Positions 50,203-63,286 are shown, counted from the stretch's first letter. The stretch: DNA of 64,000 nucleotides from Burkholderiaceae bacterium (GCA_004299095.1 SCQQ01000042.1:1-64000); one strand, 5' to 3'. The notes: generated by a model from the letters alone, not told the origin. Numbers and translations are program-made.

Positions 50203-50478
50203 CTATGGCTGTTGTTCGTAGATGTCCCGCCCGTGTCCGGTGCGCAATACCAGCACGGTCAACGTGTCGTGCCGGAGTTCGGCGATGACGCGGTAGTCGC
50301 CGACGCGATAGCGCCACAGTTCACCCAATGGCCCCGATAGCGCCTTGCCGAGACCCCGCGGGTCGTCCAGTGGCGCGACTCGCTCGGACAAGTACCGGTA
50401 GATGCGCTGCGCTGTCGCGCGATCCAGTTTCCGCAACTGCTTGCGCGCGGCGTCCGCGTATTCAATTGTCCAAGCCAA
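50203..50478 (-). CDS. RelE-family toxin (TTG start)
   Basis: AWTIEYADAARKQLRKLDRATAQRIYRYLSERVAPLDDPRGLGKALSGPLGELWRYRVGDYRVIAELRHDTLTVLVLRTGHGRDIY. Confidence 0.9.
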   Translation of the reverse strand: MAWTIEYADAARKQLRKLDRATAQRIYRYLSERVAPLDDPRGLGKALSGPLGELWRYRVGDYRVIAELRHDTLTVLVLRTGHGRDIYEQQP

Positions 50479-50689
50479 GGTCGGCCCTGATCTCGGCTGC
50501 GGAGTAGACCTTCGATTGGCCCTTGCGAACGCGCTCCAGTTCCTCAGACGCGAGGTAGTAGTCTTCCAGGTCGTCGAGCCCTTGTTCGACCAGCTCGCGC
50601 AGGTAGTACGCCTTGGTGCGCCCGGTGTGGGTGGCCAGAAATTCGAGGCGCTTTTCGGTGTCGGCGTCGAGGCGAATGGAGGTAGGCAT
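50462..50689 (-). CDS. RelB-like RHH antitoxin
   Basis: MPTSIRLDADTEKRLEFLATHTGRTKAYYLRELVEQGLDDLEDYYLA. Confidence 0.9.
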   Translation of the reverse strand: MPTSIRLDADTEKRLEFLATHTGRTKAYYLRELVEQGLDDLEDYYLASEELERVRKGQSKVYSAAEIRADLGLDN

Positions 50690-50762
50690 GATGGCACTTC
50701 TAGTGAATCGTTGTATTCAGTGTATCACGCCCGCCCGCCTCCGCTAAACAGCGCTACTAAAC

Positions 50763-51991
50763 GGGGTCAGATACCGTCTTGAAAGTCAAGGGAGTAATTG
50801 GCATCGAAGGCGGTGCCGGACTTGAGCACGCCATAGACGATACGCACGGGCTTGTGCATTGCGGCGGCAATTACCGCCTTGGGCGGCATGCCCTGGGCCC
50901 GCAGTTGCTCGCCGAAAGCCTTGATCCTGGGGTTGTACCTGAGCGCCACCATTGCGGGCATGTACAGCGCCGAGCGCACTGCGGCGTGGCCCGCACGGCT
51001 GATGACACTGCGCCCACGCACCGAGGAGCCGGACCTTTGATGCGCGGAGTCACGCCAATGAAGGCCGCCGGCGCCCGGGCACTGCGAAAGCGGCGCACGT
51101 CGCCCAATTGCGCCATAAGCTTTGCAGCCGTCGTACTGCCCCCGGAGTGCTCGTGATCAACTCGGCGTCGCGGCGCAGCTGCGGATGATGATCAATGTGG
51201 TCATCGATTCTTTGCGTCAGCTCCTTGATGCTCGCTTGCAGCCACTCGAGGTGCTGGCCGATGGACTCCTGCATCGCGGGCGCATCCACGGCCGCTTCCA
51301 AGCGATTGGCCTCTTGCTGGTGCATGTCCCTCAACGTCTGCAGCCGCTCCACCAACGCCCTGAGCTCACGCACCTCGGGCGCCGCGGGCTGCCAGGCCGC
51401 AGGCTGCATGGCGCGGGCAAAGTGCGCGAGCAGCGCCGCGTGTCGGCCCGGTCGGTCTTGTTGCGCGCCATCTGGCTTTGCGCGAAGCCTTTGACGCGGG
51501 CGGGATTGACGACGCTCACGAACCAGCCCTCATCGCTCAATGCAGTGGCCAGCGCCTCGCCGTGGGGGCCGGTGGCCTCCAGGCACACGTGCGTTGAAGC
51601 ACAAACCAGCCGTGCTCGATGAGCCACGCGACAAGTGCCGCAAAGCCTTTGCGGTCGTTGCCAAAAACGTGAAATTTAACTTTCTCGGCGTGCCCCAAAA
51701 GTGCCACGTCCAGTTTGGCTTTGGCTTTGGCTACGTCCACGCCAACCCAGCACTGAGCACCATCACACACTTGCATCGGACCTTCCTCGTATGCGGGTTT
51801 GTCCGCCGCACGCAGCGGAGTCCCAAGTTACCGTTCGGTCTTGTTGAGGCAAAAACGGCCGGGAGCACCTATCTGACCCACGGGCTTGGGCGCAACCGCG
51901 TCTTGGCCCAAAGTCTTGTCGGCATCATCCCGGCCGGCCGGTTCAACTCCCTCATCTTGTTCGGTCGCTGCACCTGTGGAGGAAGATACGA
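50763..51991 (-). mobile_element. Degenerate IS110-family element (multiply frameshifted transposase plus non-coding left end)
   Basis: WVGVDVAKAKAKLDVALL; CLEATGPHGEALA, VSVVNPARVKGFAQSQMARNKTDRAD; ELITSTPGA; RAGHAAVRSALYMPAMVALRYNPRIKAFGEQLRAQGMPPKAVIAAAMHK in different frames. Confidence 0.85.
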
Positions 51992-52049
51992 GGTCACACT
52001 GTGCACCGCAGCGGGCGCCACGGCGTTCAACGGTTAGGCAGCCCCGCAA

Positions 52050-52727
52050 CTACTTGCCTTGATCCCGCTCCGTCGCATAAACCGCCGCCTGCACGCGCGA
52101 CGTGAGTCCGAGCTTGCGCAGGATGTGCTGCACGTGAATCTTCACGGTGGTCTCGGCGATGTTCAATGTGCGCGCGATCGCCTTGTTGCTGGCGCCGGCG
52201 GCGATTTCGCGCAGCACGTCCTCCTCGCGGATCGAAAGCGGTGAGCGCGGCTCGGCACCGGCGCCGGGCGCGACCGTGCCATCGTCGGCGGTCGGCTCGG
52301 ACGCCTGCAGGGCCGCCACCAGCTTGCCCATCATTTCCGGGCTCACCACCGATTCGCCGCGTGCCGCGCGCCGCACTGCGTCCGCCAGCGGCGCGCCATC
52401 CATGGTTTTCAGCAGATAGCCGTGCGCGCCGGCGCGCAGTGCGGCCACCAGGTCCGCTTCGTCGTCGCTCACGGTCAGCATGACGATGTGGCTCGCGGGC
52501 GAAGCAGCGCGCAAATCCGCGATGGCGTCGACGCCGCGCACACCCGGCAAATGGTTGTCAAGCAGCACCACGTCCGGCTTCGCGTCCGGCAGCCAATGCA
52601 GCGCCGCCGCCGCATCGCCCGCCTCGCCCACCACCTTCAAATCGGGGTGTTGGCCCAGCAGCGCCGCCAGGCCGCGCCGCAGCAGCGGGTGGTCGTCGAC
52701 CAGGAAGACCGTGATGGCAGCTTTCAT
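52050..52727 (-). CDS. narL: NarL/FixJ-family response regulator
   Basis: FLVDDHPLLRRGLAALL; LREIAAGASNKAIARTLNIAETTVKIHVQHILRKLGLTSRVQAAVYA. Confidence 0.9.
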   Translation of the reverse strand: MKAAITVFLVDDHPLLRRGLAALLGQHPDLKVVGEAGDAAAALHWLPDAKPDVVLLDNHLPGVRGVDAIADLRAASPASHIVMLTVSDDEADLVAALRAGAHGYLLKTMDGAPLADAVRRAARGESVVSPEMMGKLVAALQASEPTADDGTVAPGAGAEPRSPLSIREEDVLREIAAGASNKAIARTLNIAETTVKIHVQHILRKLGLTSRVQAAVYATERDQGK

Positions 52728-54625
52728 GACAAAGCCGGCACCTGTTCACGCGCGGCCGGGGCGGGTGCGGGGCGAGCGCCGCCCGCCGCCAGTTCAATGA
52801 GCACGCGCGTGCCGCTGCCCGGCGCGGAAATCACGTGCAACGCAGCGCCCACGCGGCGCGCGCGCTCGCGCATGATGTCCAGGCCCACGTGCACCGAATC
52901 GGGCGCAACGCTGTCCGGATCGAAGCCGCGCCCGTCGTCGCGCACTTCGAAGCGCCAGCGCGGCTGGCGCTGCACCCGCAGTTCGACCTGCTTCGCACCG
53001 GAATGCTTGCGTACGTTGGAGAGCGCCTCCTGCACCAGGTGCAGCACCTGGATTTGCACGTCGGGCGCCAGCGGCAGGCCATGGCCTCGGATGTCGAAGC
53101 GCGCCTTGATGCCCGACTGGTGCTCGAATTTGGACAGCGTGGCGCGCAGGGCGCCTTCGATGTCCTCGTCCTGCGTGCGCGTGCGGAAATGCACCAGCAG
53201 TTCGCGCACGTCGGCCAGGCATTCGCGGATGCCAGCGTCCAGTTCAGCCAGCGACTGGTCGCGCCGTTCGGTATCGCCCGCATCGAGCGCGCCGCGCAGC
53301 AAGCCAGCCTGGATCTTCAGGAACGCGAGCGACTGCGCAATCGAATCGTGCAGCTCGCGCGCGATCAGCTTGCGCTCGGCCGTGACCATCGCTTCGCGCT
53401 CCAGCGCCGCCACGCGCAAGCTCTCCATGGCGCTGGCGAGGTGCCGCCCCATCACCGACAAGAGTCCGCGCGTGGCATCCGCCAGCGCCACGTTGGCGCG
53501 ATAGAACAACGTGACTTCGCCCATGATGCGCTGCTGCCACTCCAGCGGCACGCTCACCACGGTCCTGAATCCGGCCTGGCGGCAGTGCGGCAACCGGGCG
53601 CCGGCGCCGGTGACCGACACCACGCGCAACTCGGCATTCTTCTGCACCTGGCAGCAGGCGCAGGCCCCGGCCGGCAAGTGGCGCTCGTGCTCGATCAGCG
53701 CATCGGGCACGCCATCGGTGGCCAGCAGCAGGTAGTTCTCGTTGCTCTCGTCGGACCAGCGCAGCGCCGCGCCGTCGCAGCCGGCCGCTCGGCGGATGTG
53801 CTCGACGAAGCCGCGCGAGAGCGTTTCCAGGTCGGGCGCTTCGGCCGCCAGCGCACTCACCGCGTACAGCGCCGCCAGATGTTCATTGCGTTCCGCGATG
53901 CCGGCAGTCTTCTCATGAACCTTGCGCTCCAGTTCGCTGCGCGAGGTCTGCAGCGCGCGCGCCATCAGATTGAAATCGGCTGCGAGCCGACCCATTTCGT
54001 CGCCCGCGACGACCTCCACGCGCGCACCGAATTCACCCGCGCGCAAGCGTTCGAAGCCGCGCCGCAAACGATCCACCGGCGCCACCACCCAGATGTGGCC
54101 GAGCCACAGAAAGACCCCCGCCGCACCGGCCGTCAGCAATACCAGGAGCAACGGCAACAGGCGCACGCGACCCGACCAGCGGCGCGCATCCTGTTCCGCC
54201 AAGTAGCCGAGCTGATCGAGTTCGTGCATGACCGCGGCAACCGGTGGCAACCCCGCGGCATCGGTCATCGCAGCTTGTGAAGGGTTGCCGCGCTGCTGCA
54301 GCGCCCGCCAGGCACTGTCCAGCCCATCCAACTGGACGACGGGCGCCCGCCGCCACGGCCAGAGCGCCCCGCCCGACGCGCTGCGGGTTTTCAGTGCCGA
54401 CAGATCGTCCGCGAAGCGCTGCCGCAACGGCGCGGCGCCCTCGGTCGGCGTCACCTGCAGGCGCAGCAGATCGGCGCGCAGATGCGCCGTGTCGGCGGCG
54501 ATGGCAAGCGCGCGATCGAGCCGCGAGCTGGCCCAGGCGGTGATGCCGACCACCACCAGGCTGGCGAGCAGAAACGCCGAGCCGACCGCGAACAACTTCT
54601 TTGACAGGGAGAGCCGAGCGCCCAT
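52724..54625 (-). CDS. narX: NarX-like sensor histidine kinase
   Basis: HAMP region; GACACCQ; LIARELHDSIAQSLAFLKIQAGLL; DDGRGFDPDSVAPDSVHVGLDIMRERARRVGAALHV. Confidence 0.88.
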   Translation of the reverse strand: MGARLSLSKKLFAVGSAFLLASLVVVGITAWASSRLDRALAIAADTAHLRADLLRLQVTPTEGAAPLRQRFADDLSALKTRSASGGALWPWRRAPVVQLDGLDSAWRALQQRGNPSQAAMTDAAGLPPVAAVMHELDQLGYLAEQDARRWSGRVRLLPLLLVLLTAGAAGVFLWLGHIWVVAPVDRLRRGFERLRAGEFGARVEVVAGDEMGRLAADFNLMARALQTSRSELERKVHEKTAGIAERNEHLAALYAVSALAAEAPDLETLSRGFVEHIRRAAGCDGAALRWSDESNENYLLLATDGVPDALIEHERHLPAGACACCQVQKNAELRVVSVTGAGARLPHCRQAGFRTVVSVPLEWQQRIMGEVTLFYRANVALADATRGLLSVMGRHLASAMESLRVAALEREAMVTAERKLIARELHDSIAQSLAFLKIQAGLLRGALDAGDTERRDQSLAELDAGIRECLADVRELLVHFRTRTQDEDIEGALRATLSKFEHQSGIKARFDIRGHGLPLAPDVQIQVLHLVQEALSNVRKHSGAKQVELRVQRQPRWRFEVRDDGRGFDPDSVAPDSVHVGLDIMRERARRVGAALHVISAPGSGTRVLIELAAGGARPAPAPAAREQVPALS

Positions 54626-54777
54626 GGTTCACCTTGCAAACGGGAGTGACGGGCAGTTTACCGGGGGACTGTCGCGCAAACCATTGACGCGTGACAACGC
54701 CGCACCCGATCGGACCATGAGCGTGCCGAAGACGCCAGTCACGTCGGTGACTTCGGTGTTCGCTGCACGTGAGCGGC

Positions 54778-55896
54778 TCAAGCAGCGCCCTGCAAGCAAA
54801 GAAGTACCTCTTCGCCCAACGCCAGGCTGCTCGTGAGCCCCGGCGACTCGATGCCGAACAGGTTCACCAGGCCGAGAACGCCGTGCGCCTTTGGCCCTTG
54901 AACCACGAAATCGTGCGCTGGTTCGCCTTGTACGCCGATCTTGGGGCGCACGCCGGCGTACGCCGGTTGCAGCGCGCCGTCGGGCAACGCCGGCCAGTAG
55001 CGGCGCACCTCGGCGTAGAACGAAGCGGCGCGCGCCGCTTCGACGTCCCAGGTGAGCGTGTCCGCCCATTCGATGTCGGGGCCGAACTTGCCCTGTCCGC
55101 CCAGATCGACGGTGAAGTGCACCCCCAGCGACGGTGAACCCGGCGCGATTGCCGGATAAATCAAATGCCGGAACGGCGCACGGCCGCGCAGCGAAAAATA
55201 GCTGCCCTTGGCAAAGCGCGCGGGCACCGGCGGAATGAATCGCGGATCGAACCCGGCAGTATGACGTGCCAACGCTGGCGCCTGCAGGCCGGCCGCGTTG
55301 ACGACCTGGCGCGCCCGCAAACCGGTACCGTCTTCGGTGATCACCTCGATCCCGGCGGGCTGCAGGACACGCAGATGAGTCGCCCGCGCGTGCGTGGCCA
55401 GCACGCCGCCGGCGTCTTCCAGGTCGCCAAGCAGCGCGAGCATTAGGCCGTGGCTGTCGATGATTCCGGTCGTTGGCGAAAAGAGCGCGGTGGAACATTC
55501 CAGCTCGGGTTCCAACGCGCGCGCTTCGGCGCGCGTGAGCCAGCGCAAATCCATGACACCGCTCGCCCGAGCGCGGGCTTCGATGGCGTGCAGTTGCTGC
55601 TCTTGCGCCGCGCCGGCTGCGACGATCAGCTTGCCGCAACGGCGGTGGCCGACGCCGTGCGCGCCGCAATAGCCATACAGCAACTGCTTGCCGCGCACGC
55701 AGAGCCGCGCTTTCTGCGACCCCGGCGGGTAGTAAATCCCCGAGTGGATGACTTCGCTGTTGCGCGAACTGGTCTGCGTGCCGAATGTCGCTTCCGCTTC
55801 CAGCACGATGACGTCGCGGCCTTGCAGCGCGAGTGCGCGCGCGACGGCGAGGCCGACGACGCCGGCGCCGATCACGACGCTATCGACTTCGTCCAC
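54778..55896 (-). CDS. FAD-dependent oxidoreductase (L-2-hydroxyglutarate oxidase-like)
   Basis: [63 protein letters not shown]. Confidence 0.9.
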   Translation of the reverse strand: MDEVDSVVIGAGVVGLAVARALALQGRDVIVLEAEATFGTQTSSRNSEVIHSGIYYPPGSQKARLCVRGKQLLYGYCGAHGVGHRRCGKLIVAAGAAQEQQLHAIEARARASGVMDLRWLTRAEARALEPELECSTALFSPTTGIIDSHGLMLALLGDLEDAGGVLATHARATHLRVLQPAGIEVITEDGTGLRARQVVNAAGLQAPALARHTAGFDPRFIPPVPARFAKGSYFSLRGRAPFRHLIYPAIAPGSPSLGVHFTVDLGGQGKFGPDIEWADTLTWDVEAARAASFYAEVRRYWPALPDGALQPAYAGVRPKIGVQGEPAHDFVVQGPKAHGVLGLVNLFGIESPGLTSSLALGEEVLLCLQGAA

Positions 55897-55971
55897 GGTT
55901 CGATTCGCCGCGCTGCCGCCGCGTGTGCGCCAGTTCGGAACGCCGACCCGGAGTGCCAGGTTCCCAACCTG

Positions 55972-58427
<2,456 letters not shown>

Positions 58428-58431
<4 letters not shown>

Positions 58432-58832
58432 GACGTTTTCCCCAGGCGGATGACCAGGCAACCGCGCTCGCTCGCCACGGCGACCGCCGAATAGGTGCCG
58501 GCCGGCAGCGGAATGTGGCGCTCGAAGCGCCCTTGCGGCAGTTCGAGCCGATGGATGGTTGCGGTGCGCAACTGTTGGGGCAGCACGCGATGGCCGCTCA
58601 CCACCAGTGCGCCGCCGTCGATCACCGCGTGCACGTCGCGCGCATCCACGCCCGGCAGCGCGACGTAAATCAACAATTCGTCATCGGTTTCCAGCACGTC
58701 GACCGGCGGCTCCCAGCTCGGCGCGTGCGTGCGTCGCGGCTGGAACAACTGGCGGTGCAGCCGCTCCATGTGGTCCAGCGCCGAGAGCGCGTCGGACCAC
58801 ATCCAGTCGGAGGAATCATCGTGGCGTTTCAT
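58428..58832 (-). CDS. Hsp20/alpha-crystallin-like small heat-shock protein
   Basis: PPVDVLETDDELLIYVALPGVDARDVHAVIDGGALVVSGHRVLP. Confidence 0.88.
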
Positions 58833-59093
58833 GGCTCATCCCGCAGAGGAAGCATGGGTGCATTTTGCTTCGATTGGAAGCGCCTGGGGGATGGTCGGGC
58901 GTTCGGCCCGCAGATGCCTTCCGCGCCGCCAATTCGCTGAGCCCGGCGACCGGTTTTTAATTTCTCGAAGATCGAACGTCCTCACGGATCCTGACAGCGC
59001 TTCGCTCTCGCGCCGTCACGAGTGCCTCTGTCGTGCGCGCTGAGGCTCGACCTCATCCGTTCCAGGCGCACACGCCGCGCGGCGCAACGGGCC

Positions 59094-59897
59094 TCAAAAC
59101 GTGGCTTGCACCATGACGATCGCACGCGCTCCGCCCAGTGCGTGCACGTCGTTGCCGTCCAGGAAACTCACGGTGTGCCGATAAAACGCGGCGTTGGTCG
59201 CATAGATGGCGCTGACGCTCGCCGACCAGTGTGGCCTGAACTGCCACTTCAGCGTCGCGCCGAAATCGCTGTAGCTCGGATCGGTTGCACCGCCCGCGAG
59301 CGGTACGACCAGCGTCGTGGTGTAGAAGGTATGCCCCGCGTGCAAGGCCAGGTCCCATTTGTCTGCCAGCGGCAGATCGGCGTCGACCTGCAGGTAGCTG
59401 GTGCCGCGGGAGCCGCCGCGATAACCCTGCTCCGTATCGGCCCCGAAGTAGTCGGTGAGCGCGCGGTTGTAGGTGAGGGTGAGCCATTTCCAGCTCAGCG
59501 CAAGATTGGCTTCGAGCGTGTTGAACCGGCGCGATCCCAGCGGTGGGTTGGATCGATCAAGATTGGCGCCGGGGTAAAAGTAGCTGTGCAGCCCGGCGCG
59601 CCACGACCAATCGCTGTTGATCGGCTGTCCGTAGCTGCCATACACATCGATTTCCGCGCCACCGCCGGGGAAGCTGTTCTTGCCGATGTTGGAGCCCCAG
59701 ACACCCGCGGCCAAGCCATTCGCCGCGGTGTAATCCAGGCCACCCTGGACGGCGGGTCGACCCCAGGTTTGCGTGAGGCCCCGTACTTCGTAATCCGAGA
59801 CGACTGCTGCGTTGCCCGTCAGGTCGCCAGCCAACGCCGCGGTGGCGCAAGCCATGAATGCGGCGGCGGCCGCAAACCGTGGAAAACCATATTTCAT
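59094..59897 (-). CDS. TorF-family putative porin
   Basis: Signal peptide; LTGNAAVVSDYEVRGLTQTWGRPAVQGGLDYTAANGLAAGVWGSNI; C-terminal Phe. Start chosen with GGAGG about 7 nt upstream (alternative ATG at 59903). Confidence 0.85.
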   Translation of the reverse strand: MKYGFPRFAAAAAFMACATAALAGDLTGNAAVVSDYEVRGLTQTWGRPAVQGGLDYTAANGLAAGVWGSNIGKNSFPGGGAEIDVYGSYGQPINSDWSWRAGLHSYFYPGANLDRSNPPLGSRRFNTLEANLALSWKWLTLTYNRALTDYFGADTEQGYRGGSRGTSYLQVDADLPLADKWDLALHAGHTFYTTTLVVPLAGGATDPSYSDFGATLKWQFRPHWSASVSAIYATNAAFYRHTVSFLDGNDVHALGGARAIVMVQATF

Positions 59898-59903
59898 GTC
59901 CAT

Positions 59904-59982
59904 CCCTCCGCCGGAATTACCCGGATCAGGTTCAGGGTCGTTCGCTCGATGCGAACCTCTCAGCCTTGACGGCTCCCCTTGG
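59904..59982 (-). promoter_or_regulatory. TPP (thi-box) riboswitch
   Basis: Minus strand: GGGGAGCCGTCAAGGCTGAGAGG...GACCCTGAACCTGATCCGGGTAATTCCGGCGGAGGGA. Confidence 0.93.
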
Positions 59983-60121
59983 TTGATTGAGGGCGCTAAT
60001 GTAGCACCGCGCAGTGCCGTTCCGGCGCTGCGAACCGTCTTGACGCGGCGATGTCGGGGGGCCTGATGCGCCGTCAAATCCATGCGCGCCAATCCAGCCG
60101 GCACCGACGCCGGTGCTCAGC

Positions 60122-60727
60122 TCACAGCTTGCGCAGCGGAATGATTTCGTGCGGCGTGCGGCCGACCGCGGCCTGGAAATCCGCCATTTCAATCGAGCCG
60201 CCGGCGCGCGCGCGCGCCGCGTCGTCGGCCCACGCTTCGATCAGCACCATTTCGTTGCGCCGGCGCCAATTCACGTAGAGCTGCCAGAAGCGGTTGCCCG
60301 CGGCCGCGCGCGCCACGTTCGCGCTCAACTCATACGCGGTGATCAGTTCGATCGCCGGCTTGCTCCAAATCGTCACCCGCGCGGTCTGCGTGCCTATGCT
60401 TTTGCCGGGCGAAAGCGGCTGGTGCGCCCCGGCGCCCTGCTCCACCAGCAGGCGCTCTTCGCACAAGTCGATCAGCGCTTCGTCCCCCAATCCACGCACG
60501 TACTGAAAATGCGGCTCCTTCATGTGCGCTTCGGTCAACGCGCGCTCGCTGACCCAGGACTGGAACAAGTGGATGACGTTGGTCTCGCGCTCGTCCCGCC
60601 ACAGGTCGAAGTTGAGATTGCCGGGTTCACGACGCGAGCCGATTTCCTCGTCGCGCATGGCGCCGATATACGAACCGAACATGTGCGGGTTGACTTCGAG
60701 CGTCACCAGCAGTTGGTGCCGTTGCAT
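60122..60727 (-). CDS. Two-domain dimeric alpha/beta-barrel (antibiotic monooxygenase/EthD-like) protein
   Basis: NFDLWRDERETNVIHLFQSWVSERALTEAHMKEPHFQYV and RFWQLYVNWRRRNEMVLIEAWADDAARARAGGS. Confidence 0.6.
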   Translation of the reverse strand: MQRHQLLVTLEVNPHMFGSYIGAMRDEEIGSRREPGNLNFDLWRDERETNVIHLFQSWVSERALTEAHMKEPHFQYVRGLGDEALIDLCEERLLVEQGAGAHQPLSPGKSIGTQTARVTIWSKPAIELITAYELSANVARAAAGNRFWQLYVNWRRRNEMVLIEAWADDAARARAGGSIEMADFQAAVGRTPHEIIPLRKL

Positions 60728-61223
60728 GAGTTTTCCTCCCTCTGACCGACCTGTTTTTTTGGTTTCAGGCGCGATTTTGCGTTAATCCGCGAATCTGTCG
60801 ATATCGAGGAACGGCTGTGTCCGTTCGATCGCCGCCGGCGCCGGGAACGGGTTGCGCTGAGAAAAATGGTCGAAGCGCGGAATGCCCCGCGGGAGCGCTC
60901 CGCCTGCGCCAACCGCCGCCTTCACGCGGTGCGGCAGCCGAGGAGGTCAGGCGTCGTCATTGTTGCCGACCGCTGTGCAACAAGCGGCTTCCATGGCCCG
61001 ACGCTACGCCAGCGAACCCGCAGGCCGGGCGGCAAGCGCAGCCGGCACGAAAACGCCATGCAACGACCTGCCGACCACGCGGGCAGCCCAAAGCCGCCGA
61101 TACGTTCGGGTTCAGGGACATGGCGTGCGATCAAGCGCAGGATCAGGGCCAGCGGCACGCAGACGGCGTGCGCTGGGCGCCGATGTCAGGTCCGCGGTGG
61201 CATCCAGCGATGCCGCGAACACG

Positions 61224-61997
61224 TTACTTGGTGGTATAGCCGCCGTTGATCAGGATGGTCTGGCCGGTGATCCACCAGCCGTCGCTCACCAGATGGCGAA
61301 CGAAGGGCACCACGTCTTCGATGTCGGTCAGGCCGGTCTTGCTGAAGGGCGAGAGCGCCGCCGCGCTCTTGTGATAGGCCTGCGCATCGGCGTTTTCCTG
61401 GCCGTAGAAAAACGGCGTGTCCATCGGCCCCGGTCCGACCGCGTTGACCGAAATGCCGCGGGCACCCAGTTCCTTGGCGACGGCGCGCGTGTAGTGCTCC
61501 ACCGGCGCCTTGGTGCCGGCGTAGGACGAGTAGAACGGCGTGAAGGCGCCCAGCAGCGAAGTGACCAGCGTGACGATCTTGCCGCCATCGTTCACGTGTT
61601 TGGCCGATTCCTTGAGGAAGAAAAACGCCGCTTTGGAATTGATCGCACTCATCTGGTCGTATTCCGCCTCCGTGATGTCGGCGATCGGCTTCTTCAGCAC
61701 CTTGCCCACCGTGTTGATGGCGATGTCGGGCCGGCCCACGGCGGCCACCGCGTCGGCAAACAGCTTTTCCATGGCGCTCGCGCTCGTCAGGTCGGCCTGG
61801 AACGCAACCGCTTCGGCGCCCGCTTTTTTCACGGCCGCCAGCGTTTCATCGGCCGCTGCCCGCGTGGCCGCGCTGTTGTAGTGGATCGCGACCGCCCGGG
61901 CGCCGTGCGTGGCCAGGTCGCGCGCCAGCAACCCGCCCAGATTCTTCGCACCCCCTGCAATCAGAACCACTTTGCCTTCGATACCGTGCTTGGACAT
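61224..61997 (-). CDS. SDR-family oxidoreductase
   Basis: GKVVLIAGGAKNLGGLLARDLATHGARAVAIHYN; YSSYAGTKAPVEHYTRAVAKELGARGISVNAVGPGPMDTPFF. Confidence 0.92.
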   Translation of the reverse strand: MSKHGIEGKVVLIAGGAKNLGGLLARDLATHGARAVAIHYNSAATRAAADETLAAVKKAGAEAVAFQADLTSASAMEKLFADAVAAVGRPDIAINTVGKVLKKPIADITEAEYDQMSAINSKAAFFFLKESAKHVNDGGKIVTLVTSLLGAFTPFYSSYAGTKAPVEHYTRAVAKELGARGISVNAVGPGPMDTPFFYGQENADAQAYHKSAAALSPFSKTGLTDIEDVVPFVRHLVSDGWWITGQTILINGGYTTK

Positions 61998-62109
61998 GTT
62001 TGATCCCCGTTTTCGTGAATGAACAGTGACTACGATATTGGCTAATCGTTTGCAAATAAAGGCTTCATCCATGGATTGACTATCCAGAATCCATGACGAA
62101 TAACGCGAC

Positions 62110-63009
62110 ATGGACCTGACCGATCAACTCCGCATCTTCATCAGCGTGGCCGAGCGGGGCGGTTTCACTGCCGCGGCCAACCAACTGGATGCGCCGCGCG
62201 CCACCGTCTCGCTTGCGATCCAGCAACTGGAAGCGCGCCTCGGCGCCCGCTTGTTCAACCGCACCACGCGCCGCGTGACGTTGACGCAAGACGGCGACGC
62301 GCTGCTGGAACGCGCCAGCAGCCTGGTAAGCGACGCCGACGAATTGCAGCAGCTGTTCAAGACACAAACCGCCGCCCTCGCCGGTCGCTTGCGCGTGGAC
62401 GTTCCCAGCCGCCTGGCGCGGCGCGTGATCGCCCCCGCGTTGCCCGCCTTCCTCGCGCGTCATCCGCAACTGCAAATCGAGCTCGGGTCGAGTGACCGCG
62501 CGGTCGATCTGGTGGCGGAAGGCATCGCCTGCGCGCTGCGCGTCGGCACGCTGGCGCCCAGCAGCCTGGTCGCCAAGCCGTTGGGGCAACTGCGCATGGT
62601 GAATTGCGCCAGCCCCGCCTATCTCGCGCACTGGGGTCGACCCGATTCGCCCCAGGCGCTGAAACGCCATCGCGCGGTTTTGTATGCGCCGCCGGGTGAA
62701 GAGCACGCCGCGCCTTGGGAATGGGTCGAAGCCGGTCAGGCCCGCGTCCTTGCCATGGACGGACAAGTCACGGTCAACAACGCTGAAACCTACGTCGCGT
62801 GCGCGCTGTCCGGTCTCGGCCTGATACAGATCCCGGCGTACGACGTGCGCGACCATCTGCAACGCGGCGAGTTGGTGGAAGTGCTGGCGGACTGGTCCGC
62901 GCCCGCCATGCCCGTTCACCTGGTCTACCCGCACCGCCGCTACGTGTCGCGGCGGGTGCAGGCGTTCGGCGTGTGGCTGGGCGAAAGCCTCGCGCCTCTT
63001 ATGGCATGA
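62110..63009 (+). CDS. LysR-family transcriptional regulator
   Basis: LRIFISVAERGGFTAAANQLDAPRATVSLAIQQLEARLGARLFNRTTRRVTLTQDG. Confidence 0.94.
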   Translation: MDLTDQLRIFISVAERGGFTAAANQLDAPRATVSLAIQQLEARLGARLFNRTTRRVTLTQDGDALLERASSLVSDADELQQLFKTQTAALAGRLRVDVPSRLARRVIAPALPAFLARHPQLQIELGSSDRAVDLVAEGIACALRVGTLAPSSLVAKPLGQLRMVNCASPAYLAHWGRPDSPQALKRHRAVLYAPPGEEHAAPWEWVEAGQARVLAMDGQVTVNNAETYVACALSGLGLIQIPAYDVRDHLQRGELVEVLADWSAPAMPVHLVYPHRRYVSRRVQAFGVWLGESLAPLMA

Positions 63010-63286
63010 CGGCGTCTAAGAACTGTCGTGGGGTGCCCAGATTCCATCGCGGTCGGCACGTTCGCCGCTCAGCCGTGCTCGGCCCTTCCGCTGTCTTGAC
63101 GCGCGAATCAGCCACGTGGTGCGCTCGATACAGGTCGAGAAGCGACGCGGCCCGTCAAGAACGCGCTTGTCGCGCTGGCCCCGTCTTGAATTCACGCAGG
63201 TTGCCGAAGCCAGGAGCCGGGGAGGTGCGCATCACCGCGGCACCGCGCCGCCGCATCGGCGATCGGTTGCTACAAGCTGGCGGCCA

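Noticed and set aside
60866-61249. Overlapping Arg-rich ORFs in the 60.8-61.2 kb gap
   Set aside because: No domain similarity recognised; GC-rich noise in an intergenic region.
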